Shown here in pieces: positions 16,196-25,706 of a stretch of 64,000 nt of DNA. Position numbers and translations under genes: made by a program. The stretch lies in contig NZ_MKZS01000001.1 of assembly GCF_001942495.1 (NCBI RefSeq), forward strand, positions 6,061,871 through 6,125,870. Reading direction: 5' to 3'. A model generated the notes under the pieces. The model made no database searches. It worked only from the letters and a program-made list of their open reading frames with translations, and had not been told where the DNA came from. This stretch comes from Moorena bouillonii PNG (lineage in GTDB: Bacteria > Cyanobacteriota > Cyanobacteriia > Cyanobacteriales > Coleofasciculaceae). Within the stretch, counting starts at the first letter, position 1. Each line of letters starts with the position of its first letter.

Positions 16196-19100
16196 TCAGC
16201 CAGTATTACGCATGCCAGCAGCAATACCGTTGATCGTCAATAAGGCTCCTCGTAGTAACTCTCCCTTACTATACCGGGATTGAACCACACCCAATGTTAC
16301 CTGGTTGCTATGTTGACGCAGGCGTTTGAGCAAAGATACCTGTAAAAATCCTAAGGGAACGATGGTACCATTACGCAACTGTACAGACCGTTGTAAATTT
16401 GGGTCGCCATCTAGCAGTGTTTGGTGTCCTGTGATCGTCAGGACTAAATTGCATGTAAGGTTAAATTCCTTAGCAATTTGCTCAAACAAATGCTCGAAGC
16501 GTTCCAGGTCTTCAGGGTTTGAAAGTTCCTTGAGATAGTGGTGAGCAATTTGTAAATCCACCTTGGCTAAGGTCATCTCTACTTTGGAAATAACCATTTT
16601 GAAGAAGGGCCATTTTGAATAGAAACAGCGCAATAGGTTGATATTTTCCTCTGGATCCTGCTCGACAAAGCTTTGTAGGGCAGTGCCAACACCGTACCAG
16701 CTCGGTAGCAGGAAGCGGCTTTGAGTCCAGCTAAAGACCCAGGGAATTGCCCGCAGACTGCTTAAATCCTTCTTCCCTGATTTACGCCGTGCAGGGCGAG
16801 AACTAATTTGCAACTGGCTAATTTCTTGAATCGGTGTCACTTGATGGAAGAAATCTACCAGATCCGGTTGGTCGTGAATCAGGGCTCGGTAATGGCTACG
16901 GGAAGTCTGAGCTAATTCCTCCATAATTTCATTCCAGGGCTGGATATCATCAAAGCCATTATTGAGTAAGCTAGCTTGCATCACTGCTGTGGCTATTGTT
17001 TCGAGATGATAGAGCGCTAGTCCTGGAAGAGAGTACCTAGAAGCAAGGACTTCCCCCTGTTCGGTAATTTTGATTCGGCCATTGATACTACGACCTGGTT
17101 GCGCCAGGATAGCTTCATAAGATGGACCGCCACCACGACCCACTGAACCACCACGACCATGGAAGATCCGTAAAACAATACCATACTCTTGGGCCACGTG
17201 CTCTAAGGCTTTCTGAGCTTTGTGGATTTCCCAGTTGCTACTGAGGAAGCCAGAATCTTTGTTACTGTCAGAGTAGCCGAGCATTACCTCTTGTAAGTTA
17301 GGAGAGGTTAACGCTTGTTCCCGTAGCGTGGCCTTTTGGCCAGGGTTATTTGGTTGTTCAGCTTTGGCGTTCGAGTAGGGTAGGTTATTTAGTTGACGGT
17401 TATTTGAGCTAACCTGCATCTGTTGATATCCACCAGCCAAACTAGCACGATACAAGGGTAGCTCAAACAGGGATTTCATCACTGCTGGAGCACGCTTAAG
17501 GTCTTCCACTGTTTCAAACAGTGGCACCACGCGAATGGTACTTTGACCAGTGGCTGGGTCATACAGACCAGCTTCCTTCGCCAACAAGAGGACTTCCAAC
17601 AAATCACTGGCTGTGTGACTCATGCTGATGATGTAGGTTTGGCAGATTTGGGGACCAAACTCTTGTTGCAGTTGCCGCACCATCCGGAAGGTTTCGATAG
17701 TCTCGCAGGTTTTTTCCGAAAATGGTAGTTCTGTTGGGATTAATGGACGTCGGGTTCGCAACTCAGCGGCTAACCACAAGCATGCTTCGGATTCCGATAG
17801 CAAGTTGTAGGGCTTAGGCAAAACTTGCAGGTACTCAGCAATTTCACTCAGGGCTTCTGAGTGGCGAGAACTTTCCTGGCGAATATCTAGGTGAGCCAGG
17901 TAAAAGCCATAAATTTCCACCTGACAGATTAAATTGTCTAACTCACGACAGTTCAACCCGGTTTCCAGCAGATTACTCTCAATCAGCTTTAGTTCTGCCA
18001 AGAATTCTTCTCCACAGCGGTAAAAACTCCAGCTTTTACCATTAGCCATCTCATCTGGTACAGGCATACCATTGGCAAGCTGTTGGTTTCGCTCACGGGT
18101 GTTTTCCAGTTTTTGCTTAACGTAGGTCAGTTTAAGTCGATAGGGTTCTTGCCGATAGCGAATGGCGAGCTGTTCGTAAACCTCTGGCAATTGAGAGCGG
18201 TCTTGTTCTAGAGAGTCTAACAGTTCCGGTAGCACATCACACCAGTGCAAGGACAGACTTAATAATTCGGTCAGATTCTTAACCTCACCTATATATTTAC
18301 CCAGCACCAAATCTCGTTGATAGCAGGCAGTTTGCCAGGTAATTTGGGGAGTCACAAAAGGATTACCATCCCGGTCTGACCCTACCCAAGAGCCAAAATG
18401 ACAGAAGTTCTTAGCTGGTGGGTTAAGCCAGGGGAATGAACCCTTTAAGGCTTGCTTGAAGCGACTATACAATTGGGGTATAGTATCAAACAGTACTTCT
18501 TGGAAGTAGTGAAGAGTGTAATCTACTTCATCAAGTACTCCTGGCTTAAACTGATGTAGCTCATCGGTGCGCCACCAGAGGCGAATTTCTTCCATGAGCT
18601 TTTGGCTACATTCAGTCACCTCCCAGGACGAAGTGATTCCCAAGGTACCATAGGTTTGCTCTGCTTGGTCTAATTGTTCGAGAATCTTAGCCATCCGTCG
18701 CTGTTTACCCCGAATGGTACGACGGACAATTTCAGTAGGGTGAGCTGTGAAAACTAAACGAATATCAAGATTATCAATCAGCCGCTGAATTTGACCTGGT
18801 GGCACATTTTGCTTATGCAAGTGGGGAAATAACCAATCTAGTAGCCCTAATTTTCTTTCAGATCCTTGGTTTTCTTGCTGGCTCTTTTCGATAACATTGG
18901 TAACGGCACCCCCTGGTTGAGTAACATCATTGCCTAGGTCCACCTCTTGCTCAACTGTTACAACAGTTGAGCAAGACGAATTACCATTTTTTGTTAAAAT
19001 GCCTTGGCTGAAGGGGGTTAACTCGGGTTCAGTGCTTCTTCGGTAGGAACGGCGTCTTGAGAGTTGTTGATTTCGCTGTTCATAATGTTGTTCAACAATA

Positions 19101-19390
19101 TTGATCAGCTGAAAGTATAGAGCAAAGGCTCGTGATGCCCGGATCGCCTCATTAAGGTCAAGCTGTTGGATTAAATCAGCTACTGAAGATTTAGGATCTT
19201 CAGTGGCTTGTCCTTCTGGAGAACACAATTCCCGCAGTTGCTTGAGTAAATCAACGAGTTCCTGACCACATTCAGATAGGAGAACAGATTCCCACAAATC
19301 CTCTACAATTTTAAGTCGATGGCGCAGAAACAGGTCAGAAGTAGCTGGGAAGGTTGATTCTTGATTAGATGGAGATGGGATAAAACTCAT
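16196..19390 (-). CDS. ppc: Phosphoenolpyruvate carboxylase
   Basis: Carboxylates PEP with bicarbonate to oxaloacetate, the main anaplerotic reaction in cyanobacteria. 1064 residues, at the long end for cyanobacteria. Catalytic His in [42 protein letters not shown] and [17 protein letters not shown] are intact, and the protein ends with the diagnostic NTG. Two variable loops contain repeat DNA: a perfect 15-bp palindrome in the linker before [10 protein letters not shown] (18945-18976), and a GTAGCGTGGCC box at 17317-17344 encoding [11 protein letters not shown] before the [10 protein letters not shown] motif. Both keep frame and lie outside the active site. It should be functional. Confidence 0.97.
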   Translation of the reverse strand: MSFIPSPSNQESTFPATSDLFLRHRLKIVEDLWESVLLSECGQELVDLLKQLRELCSPEGQATEDPKSSVADLIQQLDLNEAIRASRAFALYFQLINIVEQHYEQRNQQLSRRRSYRRSTEPELTPFSQGILTKNGNSSCSTVVTVEQEVDLGNDVTQPGGAVTNVIEKSQQENQGSERKLGLLDWLFPHLHKQNVPPGQIQRLIDNLDIRLVFTAHPTEIVRRTIRGKQRRMAKILEQLDQAEQTYGTLGITSSWEVTECSQKLMEEIRLWWRTDELHQFKPGVLDEVDYTLHYFQEVLFDTIPQLYSRFKQALKGSFPWLNPPAKNFCHFGSWVGSDRDGNPFVTPQITWQTACYQRDLVLGKYIGEVKNLTELLSLSLHWCDVLPELLDSLEQDRSQLPEVYEQLAIRYRQEPYRLKLTYVKQKLENTRERNQQLANGMPVPDEMANGKSWSFYRCGEEFLAELKLIESNLLETGLNCRELDNLICQVEIYGFYLAHLDIRQESSRHSEALSEIAEYLQVLPKPYNLLSESEACLWLAAELRTRRPLIPTELPFSEKTCETIETFRMVRQLQQEFGPQICQTYIISMSHTASDLLEVLLLAKEAGLYDPATGQSTIRVVPLFETVEDLKRAPAVMKSLFELPLYRASLAGGYQQMQVSSNNRQLNNLPYSNAKAEQPNNPGQKATLREQALTSPNLQEVMLGYSDSNKDSGFLSSNWEIHKAQKALEHVAQEYGIVLRIFHGRGGSVGRGGGPSYEAILAQPGRSINGRIKITEQGEVLASRYSLPGLALYHLETIATAVMQASLLNNGFDDIQPWNEIMEELAQTSRSHYRALIHDQPDLVDFFHQVTPIQEISQLQISSRPARRKSGKKDLSSLRAIPWVFSWTQSRFLLPSWYGVGTALQSFVEQDPEENINLLRCFYSKWPFFKMVISKVEMTLAKVDLQIAHHYLKELSNPEDLERFEHLFEQIAKEFNLTCNLVLTITGHQTLLDGDPNLQRSVQLRNGTIVPLGFLQVSLLKRLRQHSNQVTLGVVQSRYSKGELLRGALLTINGIAAGMRNTG

Positions 19391-19626
19391 AGGCTCTATC
19401 TATTCCCTATACAAAGCTGATCTATTTTACGGGTTTGAGGTTCTTTGGAGTAACTAAGGAACAAGAATTTAAATTTATTGGGAAAGCTCATGGAAGCTTA
19501 ACATCTTTACATTAACTTTAATACTAAGCCAACTTGTTAAGTATCTGTAAAAATCATTAAATTTATGAAATTTGACTATTGGGTATACCTGTGAAACTAC
19601 TAATGTTTATAAGTTTTTCTTGAACC

Positions 19627-20412
19627 ATGACCCCAGTGTGGCTACTTCCCCCAACAGATTTGCAACTAGTTAACCATGATGTCCATCTCTGGCGTGCCCA
19701 GTTGGAGCTGAGTGAATTATTGATTCAAAAATTGGCAACTACTCTTTCTGAGGACGAGCAGCAAAGAGCTAGGCGATTTTACTTTGAGCGGGATAGAAAG
19801 CATTTTATAGCAGGTCGGGGTCTTTTGCGCCAAATCTTAGGTCGCTATTTGGGCATGAACCCACGCCAAGTGGAGTTTTGTTATGGAAAGCGGGGCAAGC
19901 CAGCACTTAAAGAAACCTCTGGGGGCAGAAGACTCCGTTTTAATGTTTCTCACTCTCATGGACTAATTCTGTATGCTATTACCCAGGATCAGCGGATTGG
20001 CGTTGACCTAGAATATCTGCGACCAATGCCAGATGCTGAGCAACTCGCTCAACGTTTCTTTTCCCCCCAAGAGTATGCCGTGATTTGTTCTGTGTCTGAG
20101 GAGCAAAAGCACAAGGCATTTTTCCAGGGATGGACCAGTAAGGAAGCCTATCTCAAAGCGATTGGTGAAGGACTAGCTGGCTTGGAACAGGTCGAAGTTT
20201 CTGTAAATCCAGCTGAACCGACTGCCTTGCTGAGCATCAACAAAGACCCTCAGGCAGTTTACCGTTGGTCTATCGCTGGTCTAACCCCTGTGCCTGGTTA
20301 CTTTGCCTCGTTGGTTGTGGAAAGAAAAGATTGGCAGTTAAGTTGTTTTGATTACACCGAGAAATCAGTGTCTGGTTGGGGTGTGGGCGGATCAGGTGTA
20401 GGGGGAAATTAG
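19627..20412 (+). CDS. Sfp/HetI-type 4'-phosphopantetheinyl transferase
   Basis: Transfers 4'-phosphopantetheine from CoA to carrier proteins of fatty-acid, polyketide and nonribosomal peptide synthases. 261 residues, Sfp-like. The signatures FNVSHSHG (105-112), GVDLEY (125-130, Mg-binding Asp127 and Glu129) and FFQGWTSKEAYLKAIGEGL (165-183) are intact. In cyanobacteria one such enzyme (HetI in Nostoc) often serves all carrier proteins. The last ~13 residues (SGWGVGGSGVGGN) are Gly-rich low complexity, unlike family ends, and may be 3' repeat drift. The ATG follows TTTTTCTTGAACC without a strong ribosome site. Confidence 0.93.
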   Translation: MTPVWLLPPTDLQLVNHDVHLWRAQLELSELLIQKLATTLSEDEQQRARRFYFERDRKHFIAGRGLLRQILGRYLGMNPRQVEFCYGKRGKPALKETSGGRRLRFNVSHSHGLILYAITQDQRIGVDLEYLRPMPDAEQLAQRFFSPQEYAVICSVSEEQKHKAFFQGWTSKEAYLKAIGEGLAGLEQVEVSVNPAEPTALLSINKDPQAVYRWSIAGLTPVPGYFASLVVERKDWQLSCFDYTEKSVSGWGVGGSGVGGN

Positions 20413-20977
20413 GCCGTAATAGGAACTGGTTAATCGTAACTGAACCAGACCAAGTACTTTGCATCGGAATGCGATCGCTTATATCATGTCGGGATAATTA
20501 CCCTGTCTTGATGCAGTCGCTCATGGGGGAAACCCCCAAGACCGCGCTGCATCGCTTAATAAAAATTTCCCCCATCTCCCCATCTCCCCATCTCCCCACA
20601 CTTCCCACCCTCCCACACTTCCCGCGCCCGGGCCCCTTAATTATGGGTATTCAACCAGACTTGATATTAGGGGTGACTGGGGGAGCCTCAACACCCATTC
20701 ACCCCGAACGAGTGTATAATCTTACCGTAAAATGGCACTAAGTAGGGATAGATTGTCACATCTCCCACACCTTTTTATAGGGGTATGGCTATAGATTGAT
20801 AGGGCTGAGTTATCTTAGTTGGGTAGGTCGTGACTTGTCGATCATCGCTAGGCAAACTGGCACTCCCCTGATCCTAAGTTAGGGTGTCCACATTAGCCTC
20901 TGGAGTCGGCGACAGTCGCTTCATTCAACATTTGTTTTTTTAAAATTAACTCAAACTACCTTGGAAAGGAGTCAGTC
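20413..20977. repeat. 565-bp gap with a GATGCAG hairpin and CCCCATCT repeats
   Basis: Holds a full GATGCAG...CTGCATC hairpin element (20510-20553) and an 8-bp CTCCCCAT array (about 20568-20600). Downstream is a leader region of about 230 bp before the response-regulator gene. A 121-codon frame (20376-20741) runs across the repeats and is rejected. Confidence 0.7.
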
Positions 20978-21526
20978 GTGGCAAGTCATAAAATCCTGGT
21001 AATCGATGATAGTACGGTAATCCGCAAGCGTGTCAAAGAGATGTTACCTCCGGGGTTTGAAGTCCTCGAAGCTAAAGATGGGGTGGAGGGAATTAATTTA
21101 ATTTACCAGGAAGACCCTAACTTTATAATGTTAGATTTTATCCTGCCAAAAATGAGTGGATTTGAGATTTTTGAGAAACTTCAAAGTGAGCCTAAATTAC
21201 AAAAAATTCCTCTAGTATTAATGTCAGGAAGAAAAGAAGAGGTAACTGCTAAAATTAAAGAACCTTTTAAGTATTTTTCCTTTATTGAAAAGCCTTTTAA
21301 TAAAAAGCAGCTGACGGACGCTATCAAAGAATCTATGCAAAAGGCTAAGAAGCGACCAGCAACTGCACCACCAACAGTTAGTGCAGCTACCGATCAGTCC
21401 TCCGTCGCATCAGCTCAAGAAATTGCACAGTTGAAGGCAAAGGTTGCCAAAATGCAGAAGGAAATTGATGCCTTGAAGAAACAGTTAGGTCAGCTGGTGA
21501 CGTTTATTAAGCAAAAGTTGAAGTAG
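20978..21526 (+). CDS. Single-domain response regulator with C-terminal coiled coil
   Basis: 182 residues. Receiver domain 1-120: acidic pocket Asp10/Asp11, phosphoacceptor Asp53 (IMLDFILPKMSGFE), Ser83 and Lys105 (FIEKPF), all intact. A Pro/Ala/Thr linker (about 122-145) leads to a C-terminal heptad helix (QEIAQLKAKVAKMQKEIDALKKQLGQL), suggesting dimerisation or docking. No DNA-binding or enzyme output, so it probably works through protein contacts. GTG start behind GGAAAGGA. No histidine kinase is adjacent. A strong hairpin ends the transcript. Confidence 0.93.
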   Translation: MASHKILVIDDSTVIRKRVKEMLPPGFEVLEAKDGVEGINLIYQEDPNFIMLDFILPKMSGFEIFEKLQSEPKLQKIPLVLMSGRKEEVTAKIKEPFKYFSFIEKPFNKKQLTDAIKESMQKAKKRPATAPPTVSAATDQSSVASAQEIAQLKAKVAKMQKEIDALKKQLGQLVTFIKQKLK

Positions 21527-21533
21527 TTTATGG

Positions 21534-21572
21534 AAGGATGAAGTATCAAGTATGACTTGATACTTCATCCTT
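21534..21572 (+). terminator. Hairpin terminator after the response regulator
   Basis: Perfect 17-bp arms AAGGATGAAGTATCAAG (21534-21550) and the reverse complement (21556-21572) around TATGA, starting eight bases after the stop codon. There is only a short T run, so it is a plausible but not classic rho-independent terminator. Confidence 0.7.
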
Positions 21573-21720
21573 TACTAATTCTTAGCTTCATCCGCTCTTA
21601 TGCCTCACATCTCAATGCTACTCCATGAGTGTCAGATGAATCGCGGACAGGGTCTTTAATATTTTGAGATCGTCTATAATGAACATAGCAGGGAAGACAA
21701 ATTAAGAGCTAACCGCCACC

Positions 21721-21870
21721 TGCGTGCCTAAAAAAATAGAACGAGTTGTATTGTTCCGGTGCGGAGGGGCATCCCGTATCGTTAATAAAGCTTACCGAGT
21801 ATCCGAACCAGTAGGTGGAGTTGGTAAGAAGCCCACACTGAACCGATAGGCCAGTGTGGGAGTATGTCAC
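21721..21870 (+). mobile_element. IS200/IS605-type right-end remnant (tnpB 3' tail plus terminal hairpin)
   Basis: About 150 bp sharing a block order with the reverse complement of 62706-63000. It begins with AAATAGAAC...TTGTATTGTTCCGG and GGAGGGGCATCCCG (a TnpB-like C-terminal frame, CSGAEGHP), then GTTAATAAAGCTTACCGAGT, GGTGGAGTTGG and AAGAAGCCC. It ends with the hairpin CCCACACTG (21832-21840)/CAGTGTGGG (21852-21860) and AGTATGTCAC. It lacks the roughly 110-bp internal stem of the other copy and has no tnpA or complete tnpB. Assignment to IS200/IS605 rests on this organisation and memory of similar cyanobacterial ends. Confidence 0.6.
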
Positions 21871-22463
21871 TCCAACTCACGGCGTCCTTCTAAGGCTCTA
21901 GCTAGGGTGACTTCATCTGCATATTCTAGGTCTCCCCCCATGGGTAAACCAAAGGCAATCCGGGTCACTTTAGTAAACGGCCTGATCAGTTGACCTATAT
22001 ATAGTGTGGTTGTCTCCCCTTCTACACTGGGATTGATGGCTAAAATGACTTCTTGAATCGTTTTCTGGCTGACTCGTTGTACAAGTTGCTGGATATGGAG
22101 TTGTTCTGGACCAATGCCATCCATAGGGGAGATCACTCCTCCCAGAACGTGGTATTGGCCTCGGTACTCGCGGGTTTTTTCGATGGCAATCACATCCCTT
22201 GAGTCGGCAACTACACAGATAGTCTTCTGGTCCCGGTTGGAATTGCGGCAAATTTGGCAGACCGGTTCAGCAGACAAGTGAAAGCATACTCTACAAAAAC
22301 CAACTTGTTGTTTGGCTTCCACCAACGCTTGCGCTAGGGCTTTGACTTCTGGTGCTGGACGCTTGAGGATATGAAGGGCTAGTCGTTGAGCAGTCTTTGG
22401 ACCAACTCCAGGCAGGCGTTGTAGCTCTTCAATTAAGCGAGCGAGGGGGCGTGTGTAAACCAT
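21867..22463 (-). CDS. recR: Recombination mediator RecR
   Basis: RecFOR pathway protein that loads RecA at single-stranded gaps. 198 residues, normal length: N-terminal helix-hairpin-helix ([18 protein letters not shown], 15-32), four-Cys zinc finger ([16 protein letters not shown], about 57-72), Toprim domain ([14 protein letters not shown] to [11 protein letters not shown]), and C-terminal ALEGRRELE. The stop codon overlaps the terminal AGTATGTCAC of a mobile-element remnant by a few bases. Its hairpin therefore lies just downstream of recR and may now act as its transcription terminator. The start lies next to a long GGGAGTA heptamer array. Confidence 0.97.
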   Translation of the reverse strand: MVYTRPLARLIEELQRLPGVGPKTAQRLALHILKRPAPEVKALAQALVEAKQQVGFCRVCFHLSAEPVCQICRNSNRDQKTICVVADSRDVIAIEKTREYRGQYHVLGGVISPMDGIGPEQLHIQQLVQRVSQKTIQEVILAINPSVEGETTTLYIGQLIRPFTKVTRIAFGLPMGGDLEYADEVTLARALEGRRELE

Positions 22464-22470
22464 CAGTCAA

Positions 22471-22599
22471 GAATCGGGAATCGGGAGTAGGGAGTAGGGA
22501 GTAGGGAGTAGGGAGTAGGGAGTAGGGAGTAGGGAGTAGGGAATAGGGAGTAGGGAGTAGGGAGTAGGGAGTAGGGAGTAGGGAGTAGGGAGTAGGGAA
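22471..22599. repeat. GGGAGTA heptamer array
   Basis: About 17 nearly perfect copies of the 7-bp unit GGGAGTA between the divergently transcribed recR and pcrA. The same heptamer occurs near 8388 and, as the reverse complement, near 28620. Confidence 0.95.
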
Positions 22600-22734
22600 A
22601 GTGTTTATGGACCATTGAGCGCTGCTAGATCATCGGATATTTAGAATCACACTCGAAAAACTAAACATTAGAATAGCCTCAGCTATAAGATAAATAGATC
22701 TAGATAGATCTGCGATCGCATTTTATCCGCCCCT

Positions 22735-25674
22735 ATGAGTACAACCCCTGATTTCCTGAGCCACCTCAACCCTTCCCAACTTCAAGCTGTTGAACATTTC
22801 TGCGGTCCCTTGTTAGTCGTTGCTGGTGCTGGGTCTGGCAAAACCAGAGCCTTGACCTATCGCATTGCTAATCTAATTCTCAAACACAAGGTCTCACCAG
22901 AAAATATCTTAGCGGTGACGTTCACTAACAAAGCCGCACGGGAAATGAAAGGGCGGATTGAGCAAATATTTGCTCAGCAGCTGGCGGAACAGAAGTATGG
23001 TCAACGGTTGGAGCTTCTGCCAGAAGACCAACAAACCCAGTTGCGATCGCGTGTTTACAGAACAATCACCAAACCGTTGTGGATTGGCACCTTCCACAGT
23101 CTATTTGCTCGGATTCTCCGGTTTGATATCAATAAATATCAAGATGAGCAGGGACGGAAGTGGAATCGGAACTTTTCCATCTTTGACGAATCCGATGCCC
23201 AGACCCTGGTTAAAACCATTGTCACTCAAACCTTAAATCTTGATGACCACAAATTTAACCCCCGTTCTGTGCGCTATGCCATCAGCAATGCCAAAAATCG
23301 TGGTTTTTCTCCCCAGCAGTTTGAGCTAGAACAGTCGAATTTCCGGGGACGAGTGATTGCTGATGTCTATAGTCACTACCAAGAGCAATTAGCTGCTAAC
23401 AATGCTTTGGACTTTGATGACCTCATCTTAGTGCCCATGAGGCTATTCCAACAGAATGAGTCGGTCTTAAGCTACTGGCATCAGCAATTTTATCACATTT
23501 TAGTGGATGAATATCAAGATACCAATCGGATTCAGTATGAACTGATTCGCTTGTTGACTACCAAGGGAGAAACTCAAAAGAGTCAGTGGGATTGGCAGAA
23601 TCGCTCAGTTTTTGTAGTAGGGGATGCAGACCAGTGTCAGCCACCAGGTACTCAGGTACTAACTACTGAAGGATATGTCCCAATCGAAGCACTAGACCCA
23701 AATCAACATCGGTTAGTCAGCTATAACCCTCATTCTTCCGCAGTAGTTGGTAGAGTCGAAGGTTATCGTTTCAACAAAGCCAGTCGTCCTTTTAGTGGCC
23801 ATCTGATTGAGGTAACTGTTGATAGCCAAACTACTCGCTCCACACCAAACCATCGATGGCCAATCCGGTGGAATCAGCAAGCTAAGGAAAAGACTCATGT
23901 TGTCTACCTAATCCGCCGAGGTCAGTGGTACCGAGTCGGATGGTGCAAGCTATTTAAAAGCGATGGTGGATTTCAGTTAGGCTATCGAGCCAGGGTTGAG
24001 AAAGCAGATGCCGCCTGGATTCTCGTGGTAACCGACAATCGGACAGAAGCTTCCTTCAAAGTCTCTTATATTGCCGCTCGCTATGGTATTCCCACTGCCC
24101 CGTTTGAACCAATGAATGGTGCCACTGAGTACACCCGTCAGATGCTGGAGCAGTTATTTAATGCACTGGGTGATGTGTTACCAGAACGGGGGATTTCCTG
24201 TCTTCAAGACTTTGGACTCGACCCAAACTACCCCATTTACAGCCCTGACATTGCCTATCAAGGCGGACGGGGTAAAAGTACTATCGAGCTAGCAGCGATT
24301 AACTTATTACCAGAACTGATGGATATAGCCGTCTATCAGGGTGGCAAAACAGTGGCTTGGAAACCGATTAGGATTCAGCGTCAGGAATACAATGGCTTGG
24401 TGTATAGCCTAGAGGTAGAGAAGCACCATGTCTACTTTAGCGATGGATTGCTTACTCATAACTCTATCTACAGTTTCCGAATGGCAGACTTCACCATCCT
24501 TCTGGGTTTTCAGCAAGACTTTGGTGACGGTTTACCCGATCAAGATACTCGCACTATGGTCAAGCTAGAAGAAAACTATCGCTCTAGGGAAAATATTCTT
24601 CAAGCTGCTAACCACCTGATCGAAAATAATACCCAGCGAATTGATAAAGTTCTGCGAGCAACACGGGGTGTCGGGGAAAAAATTTATTTTTATAGCGCTG
24701 ATGACGAATTGGAAGAAGCTCAGTTTGTAGTCAGTAAAATTATCCAGCTAAAACGACAAAATCCAGAACTGGATGGTGGCAGTTTTGCTATTCTTTATCG
24801 TACTAATGCTCAATCCCGTGCCTTTGAAGACGTTTTGATCAGAGCGGATATTCTCTATACTGTAGTTGGTGGCTTAAAGTTCTATGACCGTAAAGAAATT
24901 AAAGATGCTCTGGCTTACCTCAGAGCGATCGCAAACCCATCCGACACTGTTAGTCTATTGCGCATTATCAATACTCCTCGACGAGGTATTGGACAAACTA
25001 CCATTAACAATCTGGTCGCAGCTGCCCAAGAATTAGGAGTTCCCCTGTGGGAAATTATCAGTGATGAAACCTCAGTTCATACATTTGCGGGAAGGTCAGC
25101 TAAAGCGGTCAAGAAATTTTCTCAGCTTATGTCTCAATGGCAGGAGCAATTGGAAGACCGAACAGCATTAGAGATTCTCAAAGGGATTATGGAGGAGTCT
25201 GGTTATATTGGAGATTTGAGAAACAAAGGAACTGAAGAAGCTGAGAATCGATTGGAAAATATTGTAGAATTGTTTAATGCAGTCCAGCAATTTCAAGAAG
25301 AAAACGAAGAAACCACCTTAGAAGGGTTTCTTGCTAATGCAACTCTTGCCTCTGACATGGATAACCTCGAAGAGGGGAAAAAAGCAGTTTCTTTAATGAC
25401 CCTTCACTCTGCTAAAGGGCTAGAATTTCCCATTGTCTTTCTAGTCGGTCTAGAGCAAGGACTGTTTCCTCACAGTCGTAGTCTTAGAGATCCTGTAGCG
25501 TTGGAGGAAGAACGGCGTTTGTGTTATGTAGGGATTACTCGCGCTCAGGAACAACTGTTTTTGTCCCATGCTCATGAGCGCCGCTTTTATGGGAATCGGG
25601 AACCAGCTAACCCTTCTCAGTTTCTTGAAGAGTTACCCTCAGAGTTAATTGAGAGTCAAGTGGGAATATTTTGA
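22735..25674 (+). CDS. pcrA: PcrA/UvrD-family DNA helicase interrupted by an intein
   Basis: Superfamily 1A 3'-5' DNA helicase for repair and displacement of RecA or stalled forks. 979 codons in total, about 703 residues after intein removal. Motifs: Walker A AGAGSGKT (30-37), Ia VTFTNKAAREM, Ib GTFHSLFARIL, II VDEYQD (257-262). Motif III is split: VVGDADQ (294-300) joins SIYSFRMADF (577-586) after splicing. Then IV EENYRSRENI, V TLHSAKGLEFP and VI CYVGITRAQE. The spliced sequence restores the canonical GDxDQSIYxFR motif exactly, so function depends on splicing. The C-terminus (VGIF) is shorter than many relatives. Confidence 0.96.
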   Translation: MSTTPDFLSHLNPSQLQAVEHFCGPLLVVAGAGSGKTRALTYRIANLILKHKVSPENILAVTFTNKAAREMKGRIEQIFAQQLAEQKYGQRLELLPEDQQTQLRSRVYRTITKPLWIGTFHSLFARILRFDINKYQDEQGRKWNRNFSIFDESDAQTLVKTIVTQTLNLDDHKFNPRSVRYAISNAKNRGFSPQQFELEQSNFRGRVIADVYSHYQEQLAANNALDFDDLILVPMRLFQQNESVLSYWHQQFYHILVDEYQDTNRIQYELIRLLTTKGETQKSQWDWQNRSVFVVGDADQCQPPGTQVLTTEGYVPIEALDPNQHRLVSYNPHSSAVVGRVEGYRFNKASRPFSGHLIEVTVDSQTTRSTPNHRWPIRWNQQAKEKTHVVYLIRRGQWYRVGWCKLFKSDGGFQLGYRARVEKADAAWILVVTDNRTEASFKVSYIAARYGIPTAPFEPMNGATEYTRQMLEQLFNALGDVLPERGISCLQDFGLDPNYPIYSPDIAYQGGRGKSTIELAAINLLPELMDIAVYQGGKTVAWKPIRIQRQEYNGLVYSLEVEKHHVYFSDGLLTHNSIYSFRMADFTILLGFQQDFGDGLPDQDTRTMVKLEENYRSRENILQAANHLIENNTQRIDKVLRATRGVGEKIYFYSADDELEEAQFVVSKIIQLKRQNPELDGGSFAILYRTNAQSRAFEDVLIRADILYTVVGGLKFYDRKEIKDALAYLRAIANPSDTVSLLRIINTPRRGIGQTTINNLVAAAQELGVPLWEIISDETSVHTFAGRSAKAVKKFSQLMSQWQEQLEDRTALEILKGIMEESGYIGDLRNKGTEEAENRLENIVELFNAVQQFQEENEETTLEGFLANATLASDMDNLEEGKKAVSLMTLHSAKGLEFPIVFLVGLEQGLFPHSRSLRDPVALEEERRLCYVGITRAQEQLFLSHAHERRFYGNREPANPSQFLEELPSELIESQVGIF
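23635..24462 (+). other. Intein inserted in PcrA motif III
   Basis: Residues 301-576 (276 residues). It starts at Cys301 (CQPPGTQVLTTEGYVPIEAL, block A). Block B is STPNHRW, with the TxxH-type His373, and it ends with block F/G (GLVYSLEVEKHHVYFSDGLLTHN; His575, Asn576) followed by the +1 nucleophile Ser577. All residues for class 1 splicing are present. The central part (about 385-535) holds VVYLIRRGQWYRVGWC and RARVEKADAAWIL, recalling a diverged GIY-YIG-like nuclease domain. I see no LAGLIDADG motif. Confidence 0.93.
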
Positions 25675-25706
25675 TAGTCTCCTAGGTACTTAATACTTCA
25701 GCCTTT

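Noticed and set aside
20376-20741. 121-codon plus-strand frame after the phosphopantetheinyl transferase
   Set aside because: Overlaps the preceding gene and crosses a hairpin repeat and CCCCATCT array; low-complexity product.
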